DNA of 64,000 nucleotides from Thermotoga profunda AZM34c06 (GCF_000828675.1 NZ_AP014510.1:1879413-1943412), one strand, 5' to 3'; counted from the stretch's first letter, positions 18,410 to 27,276 are shown. Numbers and translations: made by a program. The notes: a model not told the origin generated them from the letters alone.

Positions 18410-19380
18410 GCTGCTTCTATGTCCGCTCCCTTCTCATATCTTATTTCTGCTTCCACACCTGATTCGATCAAGATTTCTTTGAATCTATTGATCTTCCATT
18501 GAGTCGGTCTTTCCATATTAGAAACAACGGGATTTATCGGAATTAAGTTTACAAAAACTTTCATACCTTTAAGTAATTTTGCAAGTCTTCTTGCGTCTTC
18601 ATCGAAATCATTGAATTCTCTTATGAGTATATATTCTATCGTTACTCTGCGGTCTGATTTTTCTTGGTAAATTCTTGCTGCGTGGAGTACTTCTTCTATG
18701 GAATATCTTTTGTTCATTGGAATTATCTGATCTCTTTTCTCATCAGTTGATGCATGCAGTGATATTGCAAGGTTCAGATCAAGTCCTTCGTCGGAGAGTT
18801 TCAAAATCTTTTCAGGTATACCCACTGTGCTTATAGTTATACGTCTTATACCGACATTCTTCGTCTTTTCATGTATGAGTATTCTCACACTCTTGAGAAC
18901 ATTATCATAATTGAGTAATGGTTCTCCCATTCCCATGTAAACTATGTTTCTTATCGTTTGGTTTGAATCTTTCTCGATAGCGAGAATCTGTGAAACGATT
19001 TCACCAGTTGAAAGATTTCTTACAAAACCACTCTGACCCGTTGCACAGAAACTGCATTTGACTGGACAACCCACTTGTGTAGATATGCAAGCAGTGGCAT
19101 AACCTTCATGGAATAAAAGTACAGACTCTATAGTATTGCCATCTTGCAATTTATAAAGATACTTTGTTGTCTTATCCAGTGAAGAAACTCTTTTTTCCAC
19201 TATCTCTGGTAGATCAATGGAGAATTTTTCAGTGAGCATATTTCTATGCTCTTTGGAAAGATTTGTCATTTTCTCAAAAACAAAGACGTGCTTTTTGTAA
19301 ACCCAATCAAGCACCTGATCGGCTCGATATCTTTCAAGTCCAAGTTCTTTAATTGCCGTTAAAAATTCATCATAGCTCAT
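18373..19380 (-). CDS. rlmN: 23S rRNA/tRNA adenine-C2 methyltransferase RlmN
   Basis: 335 residues, a radical-SAM enzyme methylating A2503 of 23S rRNA and A37 of some tRNAs. The iron-sulfur motif C-P-V-K-C-S-F-C and the catalytic C-terminal Cys in A-A-C-G-Q-L are present. M-G-M-G-E-P-L-L marks the SAM-binding strand. It is the first gene of the minus-strand operon ending with leuS, and its upstream region is shared with the divergent MoxR gene. Confidence 0.96.
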   Translation of the reverse strand: MSYDEFLTAIKELGLERYRADQVLDWVYKKHVFVFEKMTNLSKEHRNMLTEKFSIDLPEIVEKRVSSLDKTTKYLYKLQDGNTIESVLLFHEGYATACISTQVGCPVKCSFCATGQSGFVRNLSTGEIVSQILAIEKDSNQTIRNIVYMGMGEPLLNYDNVLKSVRILIHEKTKNVGIRRITISTVGIPEKILKLSDEGLDLNLAISLHASTDEKRDQIIPMNKRYSIEEVLHAARIYQEKSDRRVTIEYILIREFNDFDEDARRLAKLLKGMKVFVNLIPINPVVSNMERPTQWKINRFKEILIESGVEAEIRYEKGADIEAACGQLRIRNLQR

Positions 19381-19527
19381 TCCAAGAATATTCAGAGCAA
19401 TTCACCTCACAAAATTATTATAAAGCGATATATCATAGTTCTACTATCTTTTCAAGTTCTTAAAATTAATGAGACCAAAAAGGAGTCATTGAGCCTGGTG
19501 ATATAATCCAAAAGGAGGTGTCTTGGT

Positions 19528-20592
19528 TTGACAGTAGATGAAGCGCGGTTTTTGAGTAAAAAGATCATGGAAGCCGGAGAAGTTCCATTATTGGTTGGAC
19601 ATTTTGGAGTTGGGAAAACAGATGTGGCAAGACAAATCGCCAAAGAAACCAACAGAAAACTCGTGATTCTGATTCTTTCTCAGATGGAGCCTGGAGATCT
19701 CATAGGCCTTCCATCAAAACAAAATGAACAGACGGTCTTTCTAAGACCAGACTGGTGGCCCGAAGATGGCAATGCGATAATTTTATTAGACGAGATAAAT
19801 CGAGCGCACAGATCGATAAGAAATGCGATCATGCAACTTGTAATAGATAAAAGAATCCACAATCACGTATTGCCAGAAGGTACATGGATCATGGCAACGA
19901 TGAACCCACCAGATGATGAATACGATCAAGCCGATTTGATAACAGATCCTGCATTCATCTCACGCTTTTTCATAATTGAGATATCACCATCAATCGAAGA
20001 GTGGAAACTATGGGCACAGCAAAACAATGTCGATGAAACTATAATTCAGTTCATTGAAAAATTCCCTGAATTTCTTTACACGCATTCTCCCATGTCCCTG
20101 AGAGTCGAATTAAGACCCAGCCCCAGAAGTTGGTACAAATTGAGCAATGTCTTGAAGATAATGGATGAAAACGAGAAAAAGAAATATGGATATTCCTTGG
20201 CATGTGGGATACTTGGGCCGGAAGCCGCAAAGGTCTTTGTTGAGTCTGGTTACAATGAATCGATTCCTATGCCACAACTTGTTTTACTACAAGGTATTGA
20301 GAAAACTCTTAAAGACGATACAGATCGTGCTAATTCATTAACACTTCGGCTTATAGACTATTTTTCCAAACTCGATGATCAGACGATCGAGTTACTCCAG
20401 GCGAATATTTCAAGAGTTGCAAAAAACATAAGCGACCTTGCCTTTATCCTCCCCAGAGACTCCTTTTATGCCTTGATCAGATACATCACTGACAGGGCAT
20501 CGAATGGAGAGAAAAACTCGCAATTTTTCGATAAACTGATCGAAAACCTTGCAGCCTTTGATCAAGTGAGATCGATACTCGATGAAATCTGA
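19528..20592 (+). CDS. MoxR-type AAA+ ATPase
   Basis: 354 residues. Walker A G-H-F-G-V-G-K-T (about 25-32), Walker B I-I-L-L-D-E-I-N-R-A and sensor 1 A-T-M-N-P-P identify a MoxR-branch AAA+ ATPase. MoxR proteins act as chaperones that activate partner complexes, usually alongside a VWA protein encoded next door, as here. The start is the TTG at 19528, eight bases after AAAGGAGG. Its end overlaps the next gene by 11 bases. The client is unknown. Confidence 0.88.
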   Translation: MTVDEARFLSKKIMEAGEVPLLVGHFGVGKTDVARQIAKETNRKLVILILSQMEPGDLIGLPSKQNEQTVFLRPDWWPEDGNAIILLDEINRAHRSIRNAIMQLVIDKRIHNHVLPEGTWIMATMNPPDDEYDQADLITDPAFISRFFIIEISPSIEEWKLWAQQNNVDETIIQFIEKFPEFLYTHSPMSLRVELRPSPRSWYKLSNVLKIMDENEKKKYGYSLACGILGPEAAKVFVESGYNESIPMPQLVLLQGIEKTLKDDTDRANSLTLRLIDYFSKLDDQTIELLQANISRVAKNISDLAFILPRDSFYALIRYITDRASNGEKNSQFFDKLIENLAAFDQVRSILDEI

Positions 20593-21769
20593 TATCGAAA
20601 AAATCATACTGAATCTTGGTAGAAGATCTCCTTTTTACCTATATCTTCTACTTAATATCTCACGCGTACCTTCAAAAGAAGTGAAAAATATTGAACTCTC
20701 TTTTACGTCAAATTCGAAGATAACGCTTTATTACAATCCAGATTGGGTTTCAAACAAACATCCAGAATTCGTAGAAGGTTTGATTCTTCATCATTTGATG
20801 CATTTGATAAACTTACACTTTCTCATAAAACCAAAAGACAATAAAGACAGAATGATATGGGATCTTGCGATGGACGCGGCGATTAATCAGTATATCCCTC
20901 AACTTTCAGCATTCGGGATTCCTTTGAATCTTTTGATCGAAGAAGGTCACGGTGTGGATAACGAAAGATTGTTTGTGCTCCCGCCAGATTGGATGCCGGA
21001 CAAGAGTGCAGAAGAATACCACAAATGGATTTTGCAAAAAATGAGAGAACTTGGTAGATACGATATAGCCATAATCGCACAGGCAAGAGAAAATTCCTGC
21101 GATTCACACACTAAGATGCATCAAATACAGGACATAGACATGGTTTTGGAACTAACCAAAAGCCAGTTGAAAAAGGCTTTCAATCTGTATGGCTCTGAAC
21201 TTGAATCTGGTATCAAGAGATTGGTTGAACTCTCTATATCAAGACCCCTTTTGAACTGGAGAGATAAAATAAGGCACTTTGCCGGAGTATCTGAATACGG
21301 TGAAAGATATACAACTGTTCTTAGACCAAACAGAAGATATGAACAACAACCAGGTTGGAGGACATCCCACATGGCAAGACTTGGTGTTATCGTTGACACG
21401 AGTGGGAGCATAATAGAAGAAGAATTGGATGACTTTTTCTCCGAAATAGAGGCACTTTCAAGATATATGGACACCAATTTCGTGCTTGTTCAAGTAGATC
21501 GTGCCGTTAATTTAGAAATAAGATATTCAAAAGGCACTTACAGAAATATGGAGATAATCGGTGGTGGTGAGACGGATTTGCAACCAGCTGTCGATTACCT
21601 TCAAAACAAACATCACCCAGAAGGAATAATAGTCTTCACCGACGGCTATACAGATCTTCCTATCGTTAAAAGACGTGTTTTATTTGTACTGTCAAAGCAT
21701 CACAATGAAGAGTTCAAAACACAGGCGAGAAAGATCTATGGTCGCTCGAGTGTGGTGGTACTACAATGA
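20582..21769 (+). CDS. Putative metallopeptidase-like/VWA-like protein (DUF2201 type)
   Basis: 395 residues. The N-terminal part resembles the metallopeptidase-like domain found with C-terminal VWA-like domains (DUF2201). The C-terminal part has a MIDAS-like D-T-S-G-S at about 272-276 and a later G-G-G-E-T-D-L. The expected zinc motif HExxH reads H-H-L-M-H (residues 70-74), so the catalytic Glu appears to be replaced by His. This could be a non-proteolytic scaffold activated by the upstream MoxR ATPase; that is inference. It overlaps both neighbours (11 and 4 bases), a strong sign of coupled translation. Confidence 0.8.
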   Translation: MKSDIEKIILNLGRRSPFYLYLLLNISRVPSKEVKNIELSFTSNSKITLYYNPDWVSNKHPEFVEGLILHHLMHLINLHFLIKPKDNKDRMIWDLAMDAAINQYIPQLSAFGIPLNLLIEEGHGVDNERLFVLPPDWMPDKSAEEYHKWILQKMRELGRYDIAIIAQARENSCDSHTKMHQIQDIDMVLELTKSQLKKAFNLYGSELESGIKRLVELSISRPLLNWRDKIRHFAGVSEYGERYTTVLRPNRRYEQQPGWRTSHMARLGVIVDTSGSIIEEELDDFFSEIEALSRYMDTNFVLVQVDRAVNLEIRYSKGTYRNMEIIGGGETDLQPAVDYLQNKHHPEGIIVFTDGYTDLPIVKRRVLFVLSKHHNEEFKTQARKIYGRSSVVVLQ

Positions 21770-22560
21770 TTGGATATGGACCGAGTTTGGTCGTTGAAAT
21801 ACTACAAAGATACGTGACTTCTTTGCCAACTGAGATTGCTGTTTCCGAGCTCGAAAAACACAAAGATAAACTCGATCAATATCACAGGCATGTCTTTCTT
21901 TCCACGGTATATACCCAGGGTGGTTTTTGTGTTTTCTCGGCTATTGACACCGAAAAAAGGCAGATCATAGGTGTTTCTATCACTGATCCATTTGAAAAAA
22001 ATTTGATGATATACAATTCAACTTTCGAATTTGAAGTTCTTCAAAAGATCTACCGTGAACTTTTCAACATAAAGGCAGAATTTTTCAAGAGTGGAATCAC
22101 AAAATTACCCCTTCAATACAAAATCCTATCAGTTTTTGGTGATGATGATTTTCTACAAAAAGAGATGTTAAAAGAGAAAATCTATGGCGTGGAAAACCTG
22201 TCTTTTTGCCAAAAAATCAATCAACAATACTTTGAAAAACTCTGTAGACTGAATGAGAAAAAAATAGATTTTGCGATGATCTATCCTTTGGATGAGTACA
22301 TTGTCTGTATTTTAACGATGCCCGAATATATGAACAAAGACCATGCTTCTTTACTTTCTGAAATTTCACGCATTTACAGAAAAAAATATGGAGCAGCATA
22401 TCAAGGTAATGTGGACAAAATAAAAAAACTCTCATCGGTCTTGAGTGCCTTTGTCGTATCTTACGAAGACTTTCTAAAAGGTTTTGATGTTGAAAAGAGT
22501 TGTCTTGAATTGTGTGAAAAGATCAAAAAGGCTTACAAGTATGTCATTGATCTCGCTTAA
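21766..22560 (+). CDS. Unknown protein, third gene of the MoxR/VWA-like operon
   Basis: 264 residues with no family I recognise. It has no signal peptide or membrane helix and is a mix of charged helices and short strands (V-S-E-L-E-K-H-K-D-K-L near the start, K-I-K-K-A-Y-K-Y-V at the end). The ATG overlaps the previous stop (ATGA), so it is almost certainly translated with the MoxR and VWA-like genes and may be their client or adaptor. Its 3' end overlaps the convergent clamp-like gene by 17 bases. Confidence 0.75.
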   Translation: MIGYGPSLVVEILQRYVTSLPTEIAVSELEKHKDKLDQYHRHVFLSTVYTQGGFCVFSAIDTEKRQIIGVSITDPFEKNLMIYNSTFEFEVLQKIYRELFNIKAEFFKSGITKLPLQYKILSVFGDDDFLQKEMLKEKIYGVENLSFCQKINQQYFEKLCRLNEKKIDFAMIYPLDEYIVCILTMPEYMNKDHASLLSEISRIYRKKYGAAYQGNVDKIKKLSSVLSAFVVSYEDFLKGFDVEKSCLELCEKIKKAYKYVIDLA

Positions 22561-23581
22561 CTTTAATAATGACATACCTACCTTTTTGGTCTTCTATTCT
22601 CACAAATTCATCGAAAACCGTTAAAAAAATCCTTGTACCCATTCTCGACAGAGCCGATCTTAATCTATGTGGAGAGACCTCTATTTCAAATGGCTTTTGA
22701 AGACCTATATCCAAGTCTGCTTTGTACTGTACCGTGCCGTATGATCCATAAAAATGTATCTTTTTTTCAGTCCCGATGATCGTTAAAGGTGTATCTTTTG
22801 GCAAAAGCCAGGCAGCTTTAGAAACGAATTTTGCGAAAGCCGTGTAGAGCTGATATGGCTCTCCACGAACAAAAATCTGCTCGATCCTGCCTTGCTGAGA
22901 GTCTCTTTCACCACAAACTTGCATGGCAAAATCGTCACTGATCATACTGAACCATGCTTCACCAATTGCCAGAGTCAGCGAACAATCTTTCTCATAAGTT
23001 TTCAAGGCTTTCACGATGTGTCTACTACTCATATATGGGATCGAGAAAGAAAAAAATTCGTTGATATGATCATCGACCTTGCAAAGACTGACAATCGTTT
23101 TTGATGGAGAAATCATTATCAAAGAACTTTCAAAGGAAGAAAGATATGTCATGTCTCCTTCTTCAAGCGCGGCTGTAGCAAAATCCAGAAAATTCATGAA
23201 CTTTGTGAGTCTCGTCTTTCCTATTTCTTTGAATGACTTCATGTGTTCTCTTTCCTTGGGTTGAGATGTTCTTATTCTCAGAGTTTCTTGATACCCTTGA
23301 AGGATTATCTGATCCTGCAGAATTGTGATTTGGATTTCCTGTGATTTTTCTCCTGTCAAAAAACCTTTTAAAAGCTTCAGTCCAATAGGTATCTCACCAT
23401 AGAACTGATCACATTCAGCGATCTTCATCCAACAGGTTAAACAACCATCTGTGGCTCTCATCACCAAGCCATCTTTATAAGACAAAAAAACATTCCCAAA
23501 ACTGTATTCAGAAGACCCAATTATTTTGTCACAAAACCTGAGCCAGTGAATTAATGAACTCGTCTTGATAACCGTCTTCAA
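22544..23581 (-). CDS. Divergent DNA polymerase III beta (sliding clamp)-like protein
   Basis: 345 residues. I recall canonical Thermotoga DnaN as about 366. The segments can be laid alongside DnaN from memory: an A-T-D-G-C-L-T strand like A-T-D-L-E; I-I-L-Q-G...L-R-I-R-T like L-V-I-S-S-G...F-R-I-T-T in domain 1; S-I-P-Y-M-S-S-R-H-I-V-K-A-L like the domain 2 helix; and a C-terminal R-Y-V-I-I-K-V-K-R matching Y-I-V-M-P-I-R-L. Identity is low, so this is a remote paralog rather than the replicative clamp. It starts with a TTG directly after the ddl stop and is probably co-transcribed with ddl. The role is unknown; clamp fold confidence is moderate. Confidence 0.6.
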   Translation of the reverse strand: MKTVIKTSSLIHWLRFCDKIIGSSEYSFGNVFLSYKDGLVMRATDGCLTCWMKIAECDQFYGEIPIGLKLLKGFLTGEKSQEIQITILQDQIILQGYQETLRIRTSQPKEREHMKSFKEIGKTRLTKFMNFLDFATAALEEGDMTYLSSFESSLIMISPSKTIVSLCKVDDHINEFFSFSIPYMSSRHIVKALKTYEKDCSLTLAIGEAWFSMISDDFAMQVCGERDSQQGRIEQIFVRGEPYQLYTAFAKFVSKAAWLLPKDTPLTIIGTEKKIHFYGSYGTVQYKADLDIGLQKPFEIEVSPHRLRSALSRMGTRIFLTVFDEFVRIEDQKGRYVIIKVKRDQ

Positions 23582-24475
23582 TCATTCCACCACCGTGCGA
23601 ATTATAGCATCGATTAACTGTTCAAAACTCATTCCCGCAGCTTTTGCAGAGGCTGGTAGATCACTCAAGTCTGTGAGACCAGGTATGGTATTCAACTCAA
23701 GTACATAGAAAATACCATCTTTGAGTATGCCATCAACCCTTGCAAATCCATCGCATTCACAGACTTCGAAAGCCTTCAGTGCAGATTGGGTGACTTCTGT
23801 GTGTTCTTGTTCTGACAGCGGTGCCGGTAGGATGAATTCAGTCATGTTCGGGGTGTATTTTGCTATGTAATCGTAGAATCTCCTTTTAGGTTTGAGTTCA
23901 AGAATAGGTAAAACCTGTGGTTTTCCATTCAATTTCAATATGGAGATAGTCAGTTCTCTTCCTGGTATATATCTTTGTACGATCATCTCATCGTAGTTTG
24001 AGAATTCTTGTAAGAGCGCTTGATAGAGTTGTTCTGGATTGTCACAGATATGAACACCTATGCTCGAACCTTCCTTTCTTGGTTTGATGACACAGGGGAA
24101 TCCAAACGGCGATTCCCTAATAGGCTGTTTAACCAAGATGTATTCGGGGTATTTAACATTTCCGTTGAGTGTACGGTATGTCATGACCTTGTCAAAACAT
24201 ATCGCGCTTGAAAGCACTTTCGAACCCGTGTATTTTATACCAAGCCAATCGAGAATGGCTTGAACCACACCGTCTTCACCAAATTTACCATGGAGCGCGT
24301 TAAAAACAAGGTCGAATTCCTTCAACTTAGGTGCGATAGAAAGAAAATCACCGTTCACATCGATGGGATAAGCTTCATGCCCGAGTTTTTTCAGCGCTTC
24401 CAAGACATTCTGACCACTTTTCAGAGAAATTGGTCTTTCGCGAGATATTCCACCAAAGAGTACGGCAATTTTCAT
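23582..24475 (-). CDS. ddl: D-alanine--D-alanine ligase
   Basis: 297 residues, an ATP-grasp enzyme joining two D-Ala for peptidoglycan precursors. Visible signatures: L-F-G-G-I-S-R-E-R at the N-terminus, H-G-K-F-G-E-D-G, the ATP-grasp V-I-K-P-R-K-E-G-S-S, and the metal-binding L-E-L-N-T-I-P-G-L-T. The start is an ATG with AAAGGAG upstream. The clamp-like gene follows immediately. Confidence 0.96.
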   Translation of the reverse strand: MKIAVLFGGISRERPISLKSGQNVLEALKKLGHEAYPIDVNGDFLSIAPKLKEFDLVFNALHGKFGEDGVVQAILDWLGIKYTGSKVLSSAICFDKVMTYRTLNGNVKYPEYILVKQPIRESPFGFPCVIKPRKEGSSIGVHICDNPEQLYQALLQEFSNYDEMIVQRYIPGRELTISILKLNGKPQVLPILELKPKRRFYDYIAKYTPNMTEFILPAPLSEQEHTEVTQSALKAFEVCECDGFARVDGILKDGIFYVLELNTIPGLTDLSDLPASAKAAGMSFEQLIDAIIRTVVE

Positions 24476-24535
24476 GACAGATGCTCCTTTCTAAGATATT
24501 TTACAACGATCAAATATTGTACAATCAACAATGTG

Positions 24536-25498
24536 ATGAACATCGTGAAAAAGGTTATCTTCATTCTGATAATCTGTTGTGCAATCTATAGTTGTGTGAA
24601 AAACGAATCAAAGGATGTATTAGACGATCTCTTAGTCAGTTATATGGCGATCATGTACAACTATGGTCCTTCGTATACCATTGATGAGATCAAGACATTC
24701 GCCGAGCAAAGTAGTTATGACGATGATGTCCTTGAATATTATCACTACTTCTGTGGGAAAATAAAGCTCAAGGATGTAAAACTCCACGAAAAGCCACAAA
24801 TATATGACCAAAGAATAAAAGACTACATCAAACAACATTTACCCATGAACAATTCAAACAACTATGTCTTCATAGACAACTTTGATGACCCACCACCAGT
24901 ACAGATCTTGTTCAAAAATACAGAGTCAGAGAATATTCTTTCCGAAAGGCTCTATAGTCTTTTATATAGAGATTGGCAAAATGAAGGTTTGTTCAAAAGT
25001 TGGTATAAAAGTTTTTATAATGATGAAGTCAATATCGATCAACTGAAAGAATATGCCAATCTGTTGGCGAAATCGGCATGTAGTTATTCTTTTACAATGA
25101 GAAGACTTCAAAATACGTCTTCGACATTTTACAAAGATTACGTCGATTTATCAGAAATTCCAGCTGAACTATTGCTTGCAATCGCTTACAAAGAGTCGAG
25201 ATTCTTCCCTGGATCTTTTAGAGCGGAGATCTACCAAGACAAAATACAGGCAATTTCAATGGGATTGTGTCATATTTTGGTTGATGCAGATACCCTTGAA
25301 ATTCCAGATATAGGCAACCAAGTAGTGGATATGAGAACCTTTGAATTGATAGGTTACTACTATCTTGGCAATGACTATGGCAAGAAAAATACATTCAATG
25401 AGATAGATCTATTGCAGATAAAAGGTAATTTCCTTGTCTGTGCGATACAGCTTGGCTTGATATACCAAAGATTGTCTGAGATTTTGAAAGATCTTTGA
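24536..25498 (+). CDS. Putative lipoprotein with a divergent lytic-transglycosylase-like domain
   Basis: 320 residues. A short basic N-terminus, a hydrophobic stretch and I-Y-S-C suggest a lipoprotein signal with the anchoring Cys at about 19. The last third matches the pattern of soluble lytic transglycosylases: I-P-A-E-L-L-L-A-I-A-Y-K-E-S-R-F, with the candidate catalytic Glu at about 220, then S-M-G-L-C-H-I-L where the family has M-G-L-M-Q-I. It may cleave peptidoglycan near the cell surface. The first 180 residues are unrecognised. I chose the ATG at 24536 because the frame's upstream extension only runs antisense to ddl. No strong ribosome site is seen. Confidence 0.65.
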   Translation: MNIVKKVIFILIICCAIYSCVKNESKDVLDDLLVSYMAIMYNYGPSYTIDEIKTFAEQSSYDDDVLEYYHYFCGKIKLKDVKLHEKPQIYDQRIKDYIKQHLPMNNSNNYVFIDNFDDPPPVQILFKNTESENILSERLYSLLYRDWQNEGLFKSWYKSFYNDEVNIDQLKEYANLLAKSACSYSFTMRRLQNTSSTFYKDYVDLSEIPAELLLAIAYKESRFFPGSFRAEIYQDKIQAISMGLCHILVDADTLEIPDIGNQVVDMRTFELIGYYYLGNDYGKKNTFNEIDLLQIKGNFLVCAIQLGLIYQRLSEILKDL

Positions 25499-25525
25499 AG
25501 CCTAAGAGATCTATTTTTTGTCCTC

Positions 25526-25554
25526 TTGAAGAATTTTTCAACTCGTGGTACAAT
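25526..25554 (+). promoter_or_regulatory. Promoter of the tRNA-Glu gene
   Basis: TTGAAG (25526-25531) and TACAAT (25549-25554) with a 17-base spacer, ending 11 bases before the mature tRNA 5' end. Confidence 0.75.
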
Positions 25555-25565
25555 ATCAATTGCAC

Positions 25566-25640
25566 GGCCCCATAGGATAATGGCTAGTCCATCGGATTCT
25601 CAGTCCGAAGGTCGGGGTTCGATTCCCCGTGGGGCTGCCA
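25566..25640 (+). tRNA. tRNA-Glu (anticodon CTC)
   Basis: 75 bases fold as a cloverleaf: acceptor arms GGCCCCA/TGGGGCT, anticodon stem TCGGA/TCCGA around loop TTCTCAG (anticodon CTC, reading GAG), T stem CGGGG/CCCCG with TTCGATT loop, and encoded CCA. The discriminator base is G, as in bacterial tRNA-Glu. The first acceptor pair is G-U. It is a single-gene transcript with its own promoter and terminator. Confidence 0.95.
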
Positions 25641-25657
25641 GAAAACTTTGTCTTACA

Positions 25658-25695
25658 AAAAAACGGGGAACTTTTAACTCCCCGTTTTTTGTTTT
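25658..25695 (+). terminator. Terminator after tRNA-Glu
   Basis: A 12-bp stem (25658-25669 with 25679-25690) with core CGGGGA/TCCCCG, a 9-base loop and a T-run on both strands (AAAAAA before, TTTTTT after). It begins 17 bases after the tRNA end. Confidence 0.9.
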
Positions 25696-25803
25696 GAAGA
25701 CTCAAAAGCCACTTTTTGGTCATTCAAGCCACAGCAAAGCAATTACTTTTTCAAAATCTCAACATTGAGAAAAAATAGACAAACATTCGTAATCAACTCA
25801 TAT

Positions 25804-25832
25804 TTGTGAATGATCACGATTAATGATAAAAT
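25804..25832 (+). promoter_or_regulatory. Putative promoter of the hemerythrin/copper gene run
   Basis: TTGTGA (25804-25809) and TAAAAT (25827-25832) with a 17-base spacer, about 35 bases before the GTG start at 25867. A TGATCA palindrome sits in the spacer. No known regulator site was recognised. Confidence 0.5.
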
Positions 25833-25866
25833 TAGAGTGAAATACTCCAAATTAGGGGGTGACTTT

Positions 25867-27063
25867 GTGAGTCAGGGTGTTGGCAAGCAAGGAAAAAAGG
25901 AACTGGTAAAAAACATCATAAAAGAGCTCCACAAAGGAATGACACCACAACAAGCAAAAGAGAAGTTTGAAAAAGAAGTAGGTTCGATAACCTCTTTTGA
26001 AATAGCTCAAATAGAACAAGAGTTGATCAACGAAGGTGTTTCTCCAGATGAGATAAAACGATTTTGTAATGTACATGCCTTACTCTTCGAGAGTATACTC
26101 TCTGAGAGTTTTAAAAACCCTGAGTATCCAGTTCATCCTGTAAATCTCTTCAAACAAGAAAACCAGCAGATCAAAAAGTTACTTGAAAAGATCAGGGAAG
26201 TATCACACAAAAAGGATTTTGGACCATTAAAAGAACTTCTAAGTGAACTCAGAAAGATCGATGCACACTATAGTGCTAAAGAACAACTACTCTTTCCCTA
26301 TCTTGAAAAACATGGCTTCATGGGACCCTCAAAGGTCATGTGGGGAAAACACAATGATATCAGAGCCATGATGAAAGATGCTATCGACATGTTGGGTAAA
26401 ATATCATTTGATGAATATTTGGAAAAATACCTAAACCCATTGATCGAGGAAATCGATGGCATGATCTTTAAAGAAGAAAATATACTCTTTCCTTCATCAC
26501 TCGAGATGCTTTCAGCAGAAGAATGGGTACAGATCTTGAAAGAGACCAAAGAAACTGGTTTTGCCTTTATAAAACTTCCAGCCACACTGGATAAACTCAT
26601 AGAAGAATTTGAAGCGAATCTATCACAAGATCCAAAAATTGAGGATGGACAGATCGTCTTTGAGACAGGAACATTGGCACTGAATGAATTGGAATCAATA
26701 CTGAACACACTTCCTGTTGATATTACCTTTGTCGATAAAGACAACAAAGTCAAGTATTTTTCAAAATCAAAAGACAGAATCTTTCTGAGAACAAAGAGTG
26801 TCATAAAAAGAGATGTTCAAAATTGTCATCCACCGCAAAGTGTGGACAAGGTAATGCAGATAATCGAGTGGTTCAAGAAAGGCGAAAAGGATTTCGTGGA
26901 TTTTTGGATTAACTTCAAGGGAAGATTTATTTACATAAGATACTTCGCGGTGAGGGATAAAAAAGGTAATTATCTTGGTACCCTTGAAGTAACACAAGAT
27001 ATCACTCAGATAAAGGATTTGGAAGGAGAGAAAAGACTTGCAGACCAAGGAGATAGATCTTGA
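25867..27063 (+). CDS. DUF438-hemerythrin-PAS protein
   Basis: 398 residues from the GTG at 25867, which follows AGGGGGTGA; longer in-frame starts have no ribosome site. Order: an N-terminal helical DUF438 region (about 1-85), a hemerythrin HHE domain with iron-ligand-type His and Glu (H-Y-S-A-K-E-Q-L-L-F-P-Y-L and G-K-H-N-D-I, then E-E-N-I-L-F-P), and a C-terminal PAS domain (about 300-390, Y-F-S-K-S-K-D-R and G-T-L-E-V-T-Q-D-I). Di-iron hemerythrin domains bind O2 or NO. A sensor or iron-centre protection role is inferred. The stop overlaps the DUF1858 gene by 26 bases. Confidence 0.85.
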   Translation: MSQGVGKQGKKELVKNIIKELHKGMTPQQAKEKFEKEVGSITSFEIAQIEQELINEGVSPDEIKRFCNVHALLFESILSESFKNPEYPVHPVNLFKQENQQIKKLLEKIREVSHKKDFGPLKELLSELRKIDAHYSAKEQLLFPYLEKHGFMGPSKVMWGKHNDIRAMMKDAIDMLGKISFDEYLEKYLNPLIEEIDGMIFKEENILFPSSLEMLSAEEWVQILKETKETGFAFIKLPATLDKLIEEFEANLSQDPKIEDGQIVFETGTLALNELESILNTLPVDITFVDKDNKVKYFSKSKDRIFLRTKSVIKRDVQNCHPPQSVDKVMQIIEWFKKGEKDFVDFWINFKGRFIYIRYFAVRDKKGNYLGTLEVTQDITQIKDLEGEKRLADQGDRS

Positions 27064-27271
27064 TAAAACGATTTTCGAACTCACAGATCAGTACCCAGAA
27101 TTGATAGAAATTCTCGCACAGATGGGTTTTTTAGGTGTGAAAAACCCATTGATAAGAAATACACTTGGGCGAAAGACGACTCTAAGAGAAGGTTGTAAAA
27201 AACAAGGCAAAGATTTAAAACAAGTAGTTGAGGAGTTGAGAAAGAACGGTTTTACGGTGAAAGGAGTTTAG
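27038..27271 (+). CDS. DUF1858-domain small protein
   Basis: 77 residues matching DUF1858: an acidic start ([10 protein letters not shown]), [13 protein letters not shown], and [11 protein letters not shown] before a C-terminal helix. DUF1858 is often fused to or next to DUF438/hemerythrin proteins, as here. The biochemical role is unknown. It starts at a TTG seven bases after GGAAGGAGAG and overlaps the previous gene, so translation is probably coupled. Confidence 0.85.
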   Translation: MQTKEIDLDKTIFELTDQYPELIEILAQMGFLGVKNPLIRNTLGRKTTLREGCKKQGKDLKQVVEELRKNGFTVKGV

Positions 27272-27276
27272 AAAGA

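Noticed and set aside
24260-24535. N-terminal extension of the lipoprotein gene
   Set aside because: The extra 92 codons run antisense to ddl, while a signal-peptide start at 24536 explains the protein.
25526-25768. An 80-codon open frame across the tRNA region
   Set aside because: It runs through the tRNA-Glu gene and its terminator; the tRNA fold explains the sequence.
25804-25819. A CRP/FNR-like site near TGTGA-N4-TCACG
   Set aside because: The spacing is 4 instead of 6 bases and it overlaps a plausible -35 box; chance similarity is likely.
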